Part shown: positions 18,075 to 26,131 of the stretch, piece after piece
How the letters are laid out: each line of letters opens with the position of its first letter
Position numbering within the stretch: the first letter of the stretch is position 1
NCBI GenBank assembly: GCA_963799925.1
Contig: CAWCYZ010000004.1
Span: 186,001 to 250,000, forward strand
Origin: DATBQN01 sp963799925
GTDB lineage: Bacteria > Acidobacteriota > Thermoanaerobaculia > Multivoradales > UBA5704
Direction: 5' to 3'
DNA: 64,000 bases
The notes under the pieces: model-generated
What the model saw: the letters and a program-made list of their open reading frames with translations, nothing else
Database searches by the model: none
Told to the model about the DNA's origin: nothing
Position numbers and translations under genes: made by a program

Positions 18075-18881
18075 TCAGGGCGCCGGGCGGGCGCGCGGCA
18101 GCAGCAGCACGCGCGTGCCGTCGGCGGCGAGCCCGGAGCGGCCGTCGCCGCCCCCGGCGCGGAGCCAGACGTAGCGCAGCACCGCGGCGACGTCGGTCAC
18201 CGCGTGGCTGAAGGCGAGCGAGGCGACGCCGAAGGCGGTCGAGTGGTCGTCGAAGGCGGCGATGCCCGAGCCGAAGCCGATCCGCCGGTACTCGTGGCCG
18301 ATGAGGGGGTAGAGGCGGCGGCCGCGGCGGAGGGTCTCGGCGAGTAGCGCTTGGACGTCGCGCTCGCCGGCGAGCCGCGCCGGCATGCCGTAGAAGACGA
18401 GCGCGAAGCGCGGCTCGGCGCTCTCGGCGTAGCGCAGGTAATCGGCGAAGTAGCGCCCCTCCTCGGCGTCGGCGGCCGAGGTGGCGAGCGGGTTGTTGGC
18501 GTCGGCCACGAAGTGCGAGACCGCGCCCAGCCGGCGGACGACCTCGTCGAACGGGCGGTGGTCGCGGATCGCCCGGATGGCGCCGTCGACCTCGTTCGCC
18601 AGGGCGCGGTCGAGGCTGCCGCCGCCGTCCTCGTTCTTCATGTGCCGCGCCGGGTCGGTCTCCTCGAACGGCGCCACGACCCCCGCCTCGTAGGCGCGCT
18701 CGCGGCGGGCGATCTGCCGCGCCAGGTCGGGCGGGGCGAGCCGCGCCGCCTCGCGGGCGATCGTCACCTGCGTCTTCGGCGTCCAGGCGGCGGCCGGCCA
18801 GGCCGCGAGCGCGAGAGCGGCGAGCGCCGCGAGCCCGGCAAGGCCCGGCCGGCGCGGCGCGGCGTCCGAAAGGGGGGGCAT
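18075..18881 (-). CDS. Exported zinc-dependent phospholipase C-like protein
   Basis: A 268-residue precursor with a signal peptide ending near AAAWTPKTQ. The mature N-terminus starts with a Trp, as in zinc phospholipase C/S1-P1 nuclease-like proteins whose N-terminal Trp amine binds zinc. Candidate zinc ligands follow in DPARHMKNEDGG, VSHFVADANNPL (His and Asp of an HxxxD-type helix) and GHEYRR. Length and helical character agree with the family. Convergent with the BNR lipoprotein gene. Substrate class (phospholipid or nucleic acid) cannot be decided. Confidence 0.7.
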   Translation of the reverse strand: MPPLSDAAPRRPGLAGLAALAALALAAWPAAAWTPKTQVTIAREAARLAPPDLARQIARRERAYEAGVVAPFEETDPARHMKNEDGGGSLDRALANEVDGAIRAIRDHRPFDEVVRRLGAVSHFVADANNPLATSAADAEEGRYFADYLRYAESAEPRFALVFYGMPARLAGERDVQALLAETLRRGRRLYPLIGHEYRRIGFGSGIAAFDDHSTAFGVASLAFSHAVTDVAAVLRYVWLRAGGGDGRSGLAADGTRVLLLPRARPAP

Positions 18882-18982
18882 CGCACCTATTCTAACGGGG
18901 AAGCATGCACAGTCGCCGTCCGCGCTCGGGGTTTCCGCGCCCGTCGCCGTGCGCCCGCCGGCCGCCCCGCGAAAGGAGCCGC

Positions 18983-19267
18983 GTGCCCGAGACCTACCGC
19001 CTCGACGTCATGGGCTGCTTCTGTCCGCTGCCGATCCTCCTCGCCGTGCGCGAGATGCAGAACCTCGTGCCGGGCGACGTCTTGGAGCTCCTGGGCGACG
19101 ATCCGGCGATGCTCGAAGACGTGCCCGAGTGGTGCGCGCGCGCCGGCCACCGCCTCGTCCAGTACACCGTCGAGGACGACGGCAGCCTCCGCTTCCTGGT
19201 CGAGAAGGGCGACCGCCCGCCCGAGCGCAAGCGCCGCAAGAGCGGCCCGCCCCAGCCCGAGCCGTAG
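18983..19267 (+). CDS. TusA-family sulfur-carrier protein
   Basis: A 94-residue TusA/SirA-like protein that carries sulfur as a persulfide. The signature MGCFCPLPILLAVREM puts the active Cys at residue 14 (CPLP). The rest shows the beta-alpha-beta pattern with GDVLELLGDDPAMLEDVPEWC. The GTG at 18983 is chosen for its AAAGGAG site; an ATG 78 bp upstream would add a non-conserved basic extension. The C-terminal tail is basic and proline-rich. Its last 32 bp are duplicated at 22326-22357, part of the 262-bp repeat around the inserted segment. Sulfur partner proteins are not in the window. Confidence 0.88.
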   Translation: MPETYRLDVMGCFCPLPILLAVREMQNLVPGDVLELLGDDPAMLEDVPEWCARAGHRLVQYTVEDDGSLRFLVEKGDRPPERKRRKSGPPQPEP

Positions 19268-19497
19268 GCGGGGAGCCTACGAGCCTCTTCGTTCACCCTC
19301 CGGCCGCGGCCACCACCAGAGCGCCGCGCCGGCCAGGGCGAGCGCCGCGAGCAGGCAGGCGGGCAGGAAGGACCTCGGCCGGTAGACGAGGTCGATCCGG
19401 CGGGCTCCGGCGGGCAGCCAGGCGGCGAAGAACGGGCCGTCGGCGAGGGTCGAGGAGGCGTGCCGCCCGTCGACGAGGAGCCGCCAGCCGCCGTCCT
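19236..19497. repeat. 262-bp direct repeat, left copy
   Basis: Nearly identical to 22326-22587 (only one differing base noticed). It contains the last 32 bp of the tusA-like gene, its spacer, and the last ~220 bp of a yfhO-like gene. It marks the left side of a 2.83-kb insertion. Confidence 0.95.
19277..19497 (-). pseudogene. Orphan 3' end of the yfhO-like gene
   Basis: The final ~73 codons plus stop of the yfhO-like membrane protein whose full copy is at 22367-24934. The reading frame breaks into unrelated low-GC sequence at 19497. It arose with the 262-bp duplication and has no start of its own. Confidence 0.9.
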
Positions 19498-19623
19498 TGT
19501 GGTGTTATTTGGATTGAGGAGGGAAGGAGGGAGAGCAAGAGAGAGCTGATAGGAAGGAGGGAAAGAAGGAAATAGGCGAGTATTCAGTACTGAGAAACTG
19601 GGCAGGGCTCTAGTTCTAAGTAG

Positions 19624-19962
19624 ATCGCCGAATCCTTAGAGCGAGACCTGGCGCGTCTCCTCTGGAGAAAAATTTGCCACGAAAGCGCGAGATCATCCTC
19701 CGCCAAGCGTAGAATAGAGGTTAGATTCAAGGAAGCTGACGAGGCTGAGGAAGCGGCTAGTGCACTCAGAGCAATTGACCAGGTGCTCTTGCACGAGATC
19801 TGCTCGAGGCAGTACAGCAGACAAGGTGATAGGCGCGCAGGGTCTCAGTCTGTGGGTGGGGCGCCTAGTCAGACGGATGATCCTGGCGTACCTGGCGGCG
19901 GTAGGATTGCACGTGCTGTAGGAAGCTCATCGAAATTTCTCAGTAGCCACCACGATCTCTGA
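19624..19962 (+). other. Open frame without start codon, unrecognised
   Basis: 112 codons stay open on the plus strand in low-GC sequence. The translation is protein-like: an acidic/basic helical stretch (FKEADEAEEAASALRAI) then a glycine/serine-rich tail. No ATG, GTG or TTG with a ribosome site was found at its front, and a stop precedes it immediately. It may be the 3' part of a gene truncated by the insertion. No family recognised. Confidence 0.3.
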
Positions 19963-20036
19963 CGCGAGAACCTCAGGGAAGGGGCTCTTGCTAGACACTT
20001 CACTCCAACCATAAGACACCGAGCGGGGGAGAATGT

Positions 20037-20323
20037 TTAGTCGGATGGGCCCTTTTGCGGCAGCCTCTCGGCGCAGAGCTGATGCAAGAGGTCAAATAGC
20101 GCCAAGTCGAGGTCTGCGACGTCTGTCAGCGACGCGTAGCTAGTACACAACAGTTCCAGGGCGAGGAGAACGATCTCCTTTGCCTCCTCGGCCTCGATCC
20201 GTTCAGCTCGAGATAGTGGTACATCTTTCACAAGTACGCTGACAAGACCTCGGGCATCAGATCTCGCCAGGAACGAGCGTCACATGTTCGTTCGAGATAC
20301 CTCAGAGCTGCCGGGGTACTCAT
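20037..20323 (-). pseudogene. Small helical protein, frame-broken, unrecognised
   Basis: From the ATG at 20323 the frame reads MSTPAALRYLERTCDARSW to about 20235. A one-base shift then leads into SRAERIEAEEAKEIVLLALELL and on to the stop at 20037. Joined, it would be a ~95-residue, helix-rich, leucine-rich cytosolic protein. It is the last of four minus-strand remnants in the low-GC insert, presumably one operon downstream of an ECF sigma factor. Function unknown. Confidence 0.35.
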
Positions 20324-20347
20324 TACAACGCCGAGAGTGTGATCGAG

Positions 20348-20658
20348 CTAGTGCTGCAGCTCTCGCAGCTCCGCTACGATCTCTAGGGACAGGCTCGCCA
20401 GACAGTTCATCAAAACCTCATAGGCTTACTGCATACTGTGGCAACGGATGCCGAGGGAGGTAGCGCTGCGGTAGAGGACGGCAAGAGTAGGCTAGATGTA
20501 CAATGCGGTAGCGAGGAGGGCAGCGGCCTCTCTCTCTCTTCGAAGGCACGCGCATAAGCTTGCGTCGCAGACAAAGGATCTGTCGCCTCGGCACCTTCGT
20601 GCGCCAGGCGCATCGCGCGACGGTGAAGCTCGGTGATCTTCTCCTGATAGACGCTCAT
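20348..20658 (-). pseudogene. Small helical-repeat protein, broken by two or more frameshifts
   Basis: The start at 20658 reads YQEKITELHRRAMRLAHEG and QAYARAFEERE. Continuing with frame shifts near 20540 and 20490 and an in-frame stop near 20425 gives AAALLATALYI, TLAVLYRSATSL, and AYEVLMNCLASLSLEIVAELRELQH before the stop at 20348. I remember this pattern (PT-x-VL-x-RSA-x-LA then an ELREL tail) from short TPR-like proteins of Acidobacteriota and Cyanobacteria of unknown function. Either decayed or badly sequenced. Confidence 0.4.
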
Positions 20659-20836
20659 CGCCGCAGAACGAGCGCCAGCGGACGGCAGAACTAGACGACG
20701 ACGACGAAGACGGGTAGACAGCTCGTAGAGCGCAAGATCTGCCGCTCTTTGATCCGAGCGCGCCGGTGGATGTCACTCGCGTATAATCGCAGGATCCCCG
20801 AGACCTTGAGACGAGCTGCGCCTGGAAGAGGAAGCT

Positions 20837-21177
20837 TCAAGGCAGGCAGAGCCAGTAGTCGAAGTGCGTACCTTGAGAAGCCTCCTCAACCACCGTGTAC
20901 TCCGTCAGCTCTCGGACGATGAGCACGGCCACGCCGCAGGCACCTTTCTCCGTCGCGGTCACTTTGAACTTGTACGATCTGCGAATGCGCTCATCGACCA
21001 CAAGGCGATGGAGGAGAAAGTCGTGGACAAGTATAAGTACACGTGCAAGGCGACAGTCTGAGCATGCCACTCTGCCTCCAGGCAAACGGAGCAAGCCTCC
21101 GCCATGACGGCACCCTGTGACGGGGTGACACCTGGCAGTACTTCGGACAACGAGATGAGATAGATCGGCTGGCTCAC
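20837..21177 (-). pseudogene. Conserved small protein ending in FDYWL, one frameshift
   Basis: The first frame gives LPGVTPSQGAVMAEACSVCL; after a shift near 21035 the second gives RRSYKFKVTATEKGACGVAV and ends GTHFDYWLCLP. Together they match, as I remember it, a ~110-residue hypothetical family with an LPGVTPSEG front and an ERSRKGTGFDYWLG end that occurs beside regulatory or CHAT-type genes. No function is assigned to it. Lies directly 3' of the ECF sigma remnant on the same strand, suggesting an operon. Confidence 0.45.
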
Positions 21178-21239
21178 TCCGCCAAATGCTATCGCAGTAA
21201 AGAAGCTCAGCGCTCGCAAAAGCATGCGCTGTAGAGGCT

Positions 21240-21810
21240 TCAGGGATAGATCTCGGGAAAATCTTCGCGCAGCTTCCACTGGAGTTCTTGCCGGGCCTGG
21301 TAGAGGTGAGCTTTTACAGTGTAGATCGAGAGACGCAAAACCTCCGCGATCTCGCGATACTTCAGACAGTCTAGGCGCAACAGCAGGCATCGCCGCATCT
21401 GAGGAGGAAGAGTGCCGATGGCGCTTGCTACGAGCATCTGACGCTCGTGGAGAAACGTTTGCTCGAGTGGTTCAGATACGCCGCTCTTACGCAATGCCGC
21501 GTCTTCAGACGGCTCGCGTTCGGAATCGAAGAGCACCTCGCTGCACTCCCGCTTCAACGCGATAGTGAGCGTAGAGGTATTGTGATAAGAAGTTAGTGGA
21601 GATTAGGTAGATCCAGCTCGGAAACAGAGAGTCGCCACGAAAGCGTTCCAAGACATCGAAGATTAGCAGGAACGTCTCTTGCAGAAATACTCGGCCTCCT
21701 GCGGAGCGAAGACTCGGAGGGTGAAAAAGCGGCAAATAGGGAGGTAGTAGCGAGCGTAGATCGCGAGAAAAGAATACTCTCGCTCGTCGTCTCCTTTGGC
21801 ATGCTTCCAT
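21240..21810 (-). pseudogene. ECF-type RNA polymerase sigma factor, frame-broken
   Basis: Region 2 is recognisable at about 21720-21590 (VFLQETFLLIFDVLERF then GDSLFPSWIYLISTN). Region 4 is at about 21440-21255 (LPPQMRRCLLLRLDCL then YREIAEVLRLSIYTVKAHL, the sigma-4 helix-turn-helix). They are in different frames, with a shift near 21550-21585. The 5' end is uncertain. Stop at 21240. It heads a minus-strand series of small broken genes, so it may once have controlled them. The low GC content suggests transfer from another lineage. Confidence 0.7.
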
Positions 21811-22025
21811 CGAGCGACGAGCTCTTCATGCTACGAAACGAGACCATTCTCGGATTCTTCGGAGGAACTGCTACGGCTTGGCTCGCGGATTCTCGGCGTC
21901 GACATCTCGCGAACTTACCTCAACTACGGGGCTAACGGACAGGCAGCGAGCTATCTGCGCGCGCGTGATGACTGCGTCGACACTCCGCGGTGAGAGAAGC
22001 TCGTCGGTTGAGGAAGCTGGATCGG

Positions 22026-22057
22026 GGCGCGCGGCCGTCGGTCGGTGGCCGCGCGCC
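22026..22057. terminator. Perfect 11-bp stem hairpin after the cysteine-peptide fragment
   Basis: GGCGCGCGGCC (22026-22036) and GGCCGCGCGCC (22047-22057) around a 10-nt loop. It sits just 3' (minus strand) of a peptide-gene fragment. The related intact gene at 32457 has a comparable hairpin in the same place. Confidence 0.7.
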
Positions 22058-22071
22058 GGGAGCTCAGCCGA

Positions 22072-22290
22072 TCATGGAGGATCTTTGGTGACGCAGGCGA
22101 CAGACGGGAGTGGGGGTGCCGATGCCGATCTGGGCTTCCGTGGCGCCGAGCGGCGGCGCGAGCAGGAAGTCCGGCGCGCAGGTGCTCGGCACGGCCGGAG
22201 TGACGGGGGCTGCCGGCCCGCCCGAGCTCGTCGCGAAGGAGTCTCCCGACGGCGTCGACCTCACCTTGATCCGGTGGAACCCTGAGCCTG
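22072..22290 (-). pseudogene. Fragment of a cysteine-rich exported peptide gene
   Basis: The minus-strand translation has PAVPSTCAPDFLLAPPLGA, closely matching residues 30-54 of the intact peptide at 32457-32807. In another frame near the 3' end it has ACVTKDPP followed by a stop, identical to that peptide's C-terminus. The intervening cysteine-rich part (about 40 residues) and the signal peptide are missing or scrambled. It therefore looks like an internally deleted paralogue. It lies in the GC-rich right end of the inserted segment. Confidence 0.55.
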
Positions 22291-22325
22291 ACGCCGGCTC
22301 GAACGGCTGAGCTCCTGCCAGGATT

Positions 22326-22587
22326 GCAAGAGCGGCCCGCCCCAGCCCGAGCCGTAGGCGGGGAGCCTACGAGCCTCTTCGTTCACCCTCCGGCCGCGGC
22401 CACCACCAGAGCGCCGCGCCGGCCAGGGCGAGCGCCGCGAGCAGGCAGGCGGGCAGGAAGGACCTCGGCCGGTAGACGAGGTCGATCCGGCGGGCTCCGG
22501 CGGGCAGCCAGGCGGCGAAGAACGGGCCGTCGGCGAGGGTCGAGGGGGCGTGCCGCCCGTCGACGAGGAGCCGCCAGCCGCCGTCCT
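22326..22587. repeat. 262-bp direct repeat, right copy
   Basis: See left copy (19236-19497). Here the yfhO part is continuous with the full-length gene, while the tusA part is only a 32-bp tail. Confidence 0.95.
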
Positions 22588-24934
22588 GATAGAGGTTGGA
22601 GGCGAGCGGCCGCGGCGGACCGAGCGCCGCCTCCGCCCGTAGATGCGCCGGGCCGAGCGCCGTGAGCGCGAAGCGCGCCGTCCCCGCCTCCCGCCAGACT
22701 CCGCTCCACCGCTCGCCGGCCGGCGGCCGCGCCATCAGCACGCGGCGGGTGAACTCGCGGCGGCCCGCCAGCCAGCGCGGCCAACGTTTGGCGGCGTCGG
22801 CGGGGTCGACCTCCGCCTCGGGCGGCAGGAAGAGCCGCGGCAGCGCCGCCGGCCGCTCGTAGATCCAGGCGCTGGGGTCGGCGAGGGCGAGGCGCCAGGG
22901 GCGGGGGAGCGCCTGCTTGGGCGACGCCATCATGTAGCGCACGCCGAGCAGGTCGTAGAGCGGGTGGTCGAGGCGCACGAACTTGTCGTACACCTCGTCC
23001 ATCGCGGTGAGGAGCGGCAGGGTCGCGACGGCGACGTTCCACGGCTTCATCGGATTCGTGTAGCGCGCGTCGGCGAGATCGTAGATCGCCGCCCCGTTGG
23101 GCGGCAGGAGCTGCCCGAGGGCCGCCATGCGGCGGCCGTCCGGACCGCCCAGGTGGCGCTCCAGGAAGGCGACGGACGGGGTGGTGGGGAAGTAGAGCCG
23201 CCGCGGCATCCCGGGGTTCGCCGGCACGTGGATGCCGAGGAGCTCGCCGGCGGTGATCCCCGCCAGCACCCAGAGCCGCCATGGCGCCGGGCGGGCGGCG
23301 GCCAGTGGGAGCGCCGGGCCGCCGCCGTCCCCCTCCGGTGCGGCGGCGAGGCGCTCTCCCGCCGCCGCCTCCGCCCGCGGCTTCCGCCAGCCGGCGAGGA
23401 GGAGCGCCGCGGCCGCCATCGTCCCCAGGTTCGAGGCGAGCGACAGCCGGCGGAGGTCGATCAGGGCGTTCGCCGGCAGCGGCGGCGCCGGCCGGCCGTC
23501 GGCGAGGTACGCCCAGGCGATGAGGGCGGCGAGCCCGGCGGCGACCGCCGCGGCGGGCCAGCGGCGGAGGCCCCCGTGACGCCAGCGCTCGAGGGTCGCG
23601 GCGGCGAGATAGGCGACGGCGAGGTCGAAGGGGAGGAGCAGGCGGTGCTGGAACGTCGCCGACTTGCCGAAGAGGGGCAGGGCGGCGACCGCCTGGATGA
23701 GCCCCGGCGGCCGCGCCACGACGACCAGGGCGAGGGCCGCGACGGCGAGGAAGAACCGCTCCTCGCGGCAGCGCCGGAGCGGCCGCCGCACCGGGGCGAC
23801 GGCGAGGAGGGCGGCCAGGAGCGCCGCCCCGCCGACGAAGCCCGTGGCGTCCTCGTTGATGTTCTCGTTGCCCCAGTAGGGGCCGAAGCGGTTGTTGCCG
23901 TAGGCGTTGGGCGCCGCGATGGGGATGAGGCGCTGGCGCATCTTCCGCCACCGGAAGCGGAGCTGGACGGGGGTCTTCCAGTCGAGGAGCCAATCGTCCG
24001 CCAGCACCGCGCGGTTGCGCAGCGAGATGCGGTTGAAGCGGTGGCTCTGCGGGATGTACTCGGCGGTCGCGAGGAGCGGCGGCGCCGCGGCCCCGGCGGC
24101 GAGGAGCCCGGCGAGGGCCCAGCGCAGAGCGAGCGCCCGGCGCCTCCCCCGCGCCCGCCGGGCGAGCCGCACGGCGCCGAAGGCGGCGGCGAGGACGAGG
24201 TCGTTGATCCCGGTCTCCGGCTGCCCGGAGAGGAGCACCGCCCAGACGACGCCCGCCAGCAGGAGGAAATCGCGCCCGGCGCCGCGGTCGTCGGTCAGGG
24301 CGACGGCATAGAGGAGGGCGGGCAGGAGGGCGGCGGAGTTGGCGATCGGCCAGCCCAGCCAGAGGAGCAGGAAGCCGCCGAGGCCGTAGGCGAGGCTGCC
24401 GCAGAGCGCCGGCGCCTCGCCCATCCCCTGGCGGCGCAGGAACAGATAGAGGAAGACGAGGGCGACGAGCACGCGGAGGCCGGCGAGGGCGCCGACGGCG
24501 ATCGGGAGCGGCAGCAGGCCGGTGGCGAGGACGAGCGGCTGGAACGCCTGGCTCTGCGGGTCCGCCATGAGCGGCATGCCGGCCCCGGCGAGGTGGTTCC
24601 ACAGCGGCCACAGGCCGCCGTGGATCTCGCGGCGCACCAGGGCGAGGGCGGGGGCGATCTGGGTGATGAGGTCGAGCTGCAGGCGGTTCGCCAGGTGCGG
24701 CAGGTGGGTCCGCAGCACCCCGAACGGCGCCTGGCGGGTGAGGATCTCGAGCGGCAGCAGCACCTGCCCGCCGACGAGGACCGGCCCCAGCAGGGCGAGG
24801 AGGACGGCCGCGAACGCCGCCCACATCCGCCCCGGCACCGGATCGAACCACCGCCGCAGCCCCCAGGCGAGCAGCCCTCCCAGCGCCGCCAGGTAGAGCC
24901 CGGGGACGAGATCCATCGGAGACCAGGAGGTCAT
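22367..24934 (-). CDS. YfhO-family multi-pass membrane protein
   Basis: An 855-residue integral membrane protein of the YfhO family, distant relatives of GT-C glycosyltransferases that use lipid-linked sugars. More than ten hydrophobic helices alternate with short loops. The first large periplasmic loop has GGLWPLWNHLAGAGMPLMADP, the position where GT-C enzymes carry catalytic acidic residues. The C-terminal ~250 residues are soluble (NPMKPWNVAVATLPLL ... DHPLYDLLGVRYMM) and end with one more helix. ATG 24934 lacks a clear ribosome site. The 3' 220 bp are duplicated at 19277-19497. Likely role: transfer of a sugar to a surface polymer; the substrate is unknown. Confidence 0.82.
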   Translation of the reverse strand: MTSWSPMDLVPGLYLAALGGLLAWGLRRWFDPVPGRMWAAFAAVLLALLGPVLVGGQVLLPLEILTRQAPFGVLRTHLPHLANRLQLDLITQIAPALALVRREIHGGLWPLWNHLAGAGMPLMADPQSQAFQPLVLATGLLPLPIAVGALAGLRVLVALVFLYLFLRRQGMGEAPALCGSLAYGLGGFLLLWLGWPIANSAALLPALLYAVALTDDRGAGRDFLLLAGVVWAVLLSGQPETGINDLVLAAAFGAVRLARRARGRRRALALRWALAGLLAAGAAAPPLLATAEYIPQSHRFNRISLRNRAVLADDWLLDWKTPVQLRFRWRKMRQRLIPIAAPNAYGNNRFGPYWGNENINEDATGFVGGAALLAALLAVAPVRRPLRRCREERFFLAVAALALVVVARPPGLIQAVAALPLFGKSATFQHRLLLPFDLAVAYLAAATLERWRHGGLRRWPAAAVAAGLAALIAWAYLADGRPAPPLPANALIDLRRLSLASNLGTMAAAALLLAGWRKPRAEAAAGERLAAAPEGDGGGPALPLAAARPAPWRLWVLAGITAGELLGIHVPANPGMPRRLYFPTTPSVAFLERHLGGPDGRRMAALGQLLPPNGAAIYDLADARYTNPMKPWNVAVATLPLLTAMDEVYDKFVRLDHPLYDLLGVRYMMASPKQALPRPWRLALADPSAWIYERPAALPRLFLPPEAEVDPADAAKRWPRWLAGRREFTRRVLMARPPAGERWSGVWREAGTARFALTALGPAHLRAEAALGPPRPLASNLYQDGGWRLLVDGRHAPSTLADGPFFAAWLPAGARRIDLVYRPRSFLPACLLAALALAGAALWWWPRPEGERRGS

Positions 24935-25065
24935 GTCGGCGGGGAACTGTACTACCGGCGGGGCCGCCCCGGTCGCCGGGCTTGGCGGCGCCCCGTTTCC
25001 AGGCCAGGCCGCCCGAGACCCTGACGGAATTCCCGAGGACCGGGCCAGAAGCCGCTGGATGCAGA

Positions 25066-25304
25066 CCTGAAGTCGCCGGATTCACCATCGAAGCGACTGG
25101 CTGCAGGGCGGAAGCCAGCGGCTTCAGCGCCCAATCCACGGGCTTCATGCCTGAAGTCAGAGAGATTCAGGACACAATCCACGGGATTCATGCCTGAAGC
25201 CGATGGATTCAGGACACAATTCATGGGATTCATGCCCGAAGCCGTGGATTCAGGCCAATCCACGGGATTCCTGCAAGCCGATGGATTCAAGGGCACAATT
25301 CAGC
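25066..25304. repeat. Degenerate ~42-bp tandem repeat upstream of tRNA-Phe
   Basis: About six imperfect units, each of the form CTGAAGCCGATGGATTCAGG followed by ACACAATCCACGGGATTCATGC, with unit length 39-46 bp. A short ORF read through it on the minus strand shows a matching ~14-residue repeat (SGMNPVDCVLN), but nothing suggests it is translated. The surrounding 24935-25444 has no gene. Confidence 0.75.
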
Positions 25305-25444
25305 GCCGTCCGGCCACAATTCTCTCGCTGCAGTGAACGTTGAAGCAACTTCTGCCCAGTCCCCATGGAATTGCCGAGGGGCGGGAGCCCTTCTCCGCAG
25401 GGTGGCTTCGCCCCGGGTCATGGCGGGCTAAGCATCGGCTCGCC

Positions 25445-25474
25445 TTGACTCGACCGCCCGCCACCTGCTAGAAA
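25445..25474 (+). promoter_or_regulatory. Promoter of tRNA-Phe
   Basis: -35 TTGACT (25445-25450), 18-bp spacer, then TGC-TAGAAA with -10 at 25469-25474. Start predicted near 25481, 22 nt before the mature tRNA. Confidence 0.75.
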
Positions 25475-25502
25475 TCGCCCCCTTGGGGACCGCCAGGTCC
25501 AC

Positions 25503-25578
25503 GCCCAGGTAGCTCAGTTGGTAGAGCACGTGACTGAAAATCACGGTGTCACTGGTTCGATTCCGGTCCTGGGCACCA
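25503..25578 (+). tRNA. tRNA-Phe (GAA)
   Basis: Acceptor stem GCCCAGG pairs with CCTGGGC. The D-arm contains AGCTCAGTTGGTAGAGC. The anticodon loop CTGAAAA gives anticodon GAA, and the T-arm GGTTCGATTCC is canonical. The CCA end is encoded (25576-25578). It marks the left edge of a stretch of accessory and broken genes, though no second copy of the tRNA 3' end was found by eye. Confidence 0.97.
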
Positions 25579-26131
25579 AGTAAACCCTCCAGATAAAGAG
25601 GTTGGGGTGGGTGGGCGAGGGGGTTGGTGTCGCCGGATTGGGGCGAGCAAACCCAGCGCAAACAGGTCATCCAAGTCCAGAGTAGACGGAGTGGTTCGGT
25701 GTCTGCTGCGGCGAGGCTGGCGGTCATGCCCGTCCCCTGGGCCGCCTTTGCCGAGACACCTGGCGAGACCCGCAGGCGCGCACCCGTCCACCAGCCTCCA
25801 TGTGCGCCGCCGATCCAGGAGACCACCCACACCTCCTCCATCGCCCCGACCGAGTCGTTCGTCGGATTGGTGAACTCCCCCGCGGGATTCGGGCCACCAC
25901 CCCGCACGTAGACTGGAGTGCTGGCGTCCGTGGACCAGGTGAGGTCGCCGATTTCCTGTCCGCCGTCCGTCGCAGACCCCGGGCGAAGCTGCCGCACCCG
26001 GTACTCAGGCGGTGCTGCCCCAGACGTCTGCAACCCCCGCGCACGTCGCCCCCCCAGGCGACCCGGCCAGCCGCCCGACGAGCTTCGCCCTTTGTTGTCA
26101 CATTCACGCGAGACTGGCTCAGTCCGTTTGA
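25579..26131. other. 553 bp without a recognisable gene
   Basis: A minus-strand frame through this stretch gives a protein-like but unrecognised segment (STDASTPVYVRGGGPNPAGE). It runs without a start of its own and reads into the tRNA, so it is not called. Between a tRNA and a restriction-modification remnant, this is where an integrase would be expected, but none is seen. Confidence 0.4.

Larger units (their letters stand above)
19498..22325. mobile_element. Inserted segment with decayed, partly low-GC genes between 262-bp repeats
   Basis: About 2.8 kb with a GC content near 53% in a hand-counted line, against ~70% outside; the last ~300 bp are GC-rich again. It carries remnants of an ECF sigma factor, a conserved small protein ending FDYWL, a small repeat-helix protein and a further small ORF, all frame-broken, plus a truncated cysteine-peptide gene. 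No transposase, integrase or terminal inverted repeat was recognised. Duplication of 262 bp is too long for a transposon target duplication and fits single-crossover integration of a circle sharing that homology, or a misassembly. Confidence 0.6.

Noticed and set aside
14871..18347. 1158-residue open frame on the plus strand
   Set aside because: Arginine/glycine-rich shadow of the BNR lipoprotein in another frame; GC-rich DNA gives long stop-free shadows.
19498..22325. Insertion sequence or composite transposon
   Set aside because: No DDE or HUH motif, no terminal inverted repeats, and a 262-bp flanking duplication is far too long for a target duplication.
24952..25296. 114-residue ORF with a 14-residue repeat
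   Set aside because: Produced by the 42-bp tandem repeat; no ribosome site, no recognisable domain, and the unit length varies so the frame is not maintained between copies.
25579..26131. Integrase expected next to tRNA-Phe
   Set aside because: No R-H-R-Y tyrosine recombinase or serine recombinase motif in any frame.
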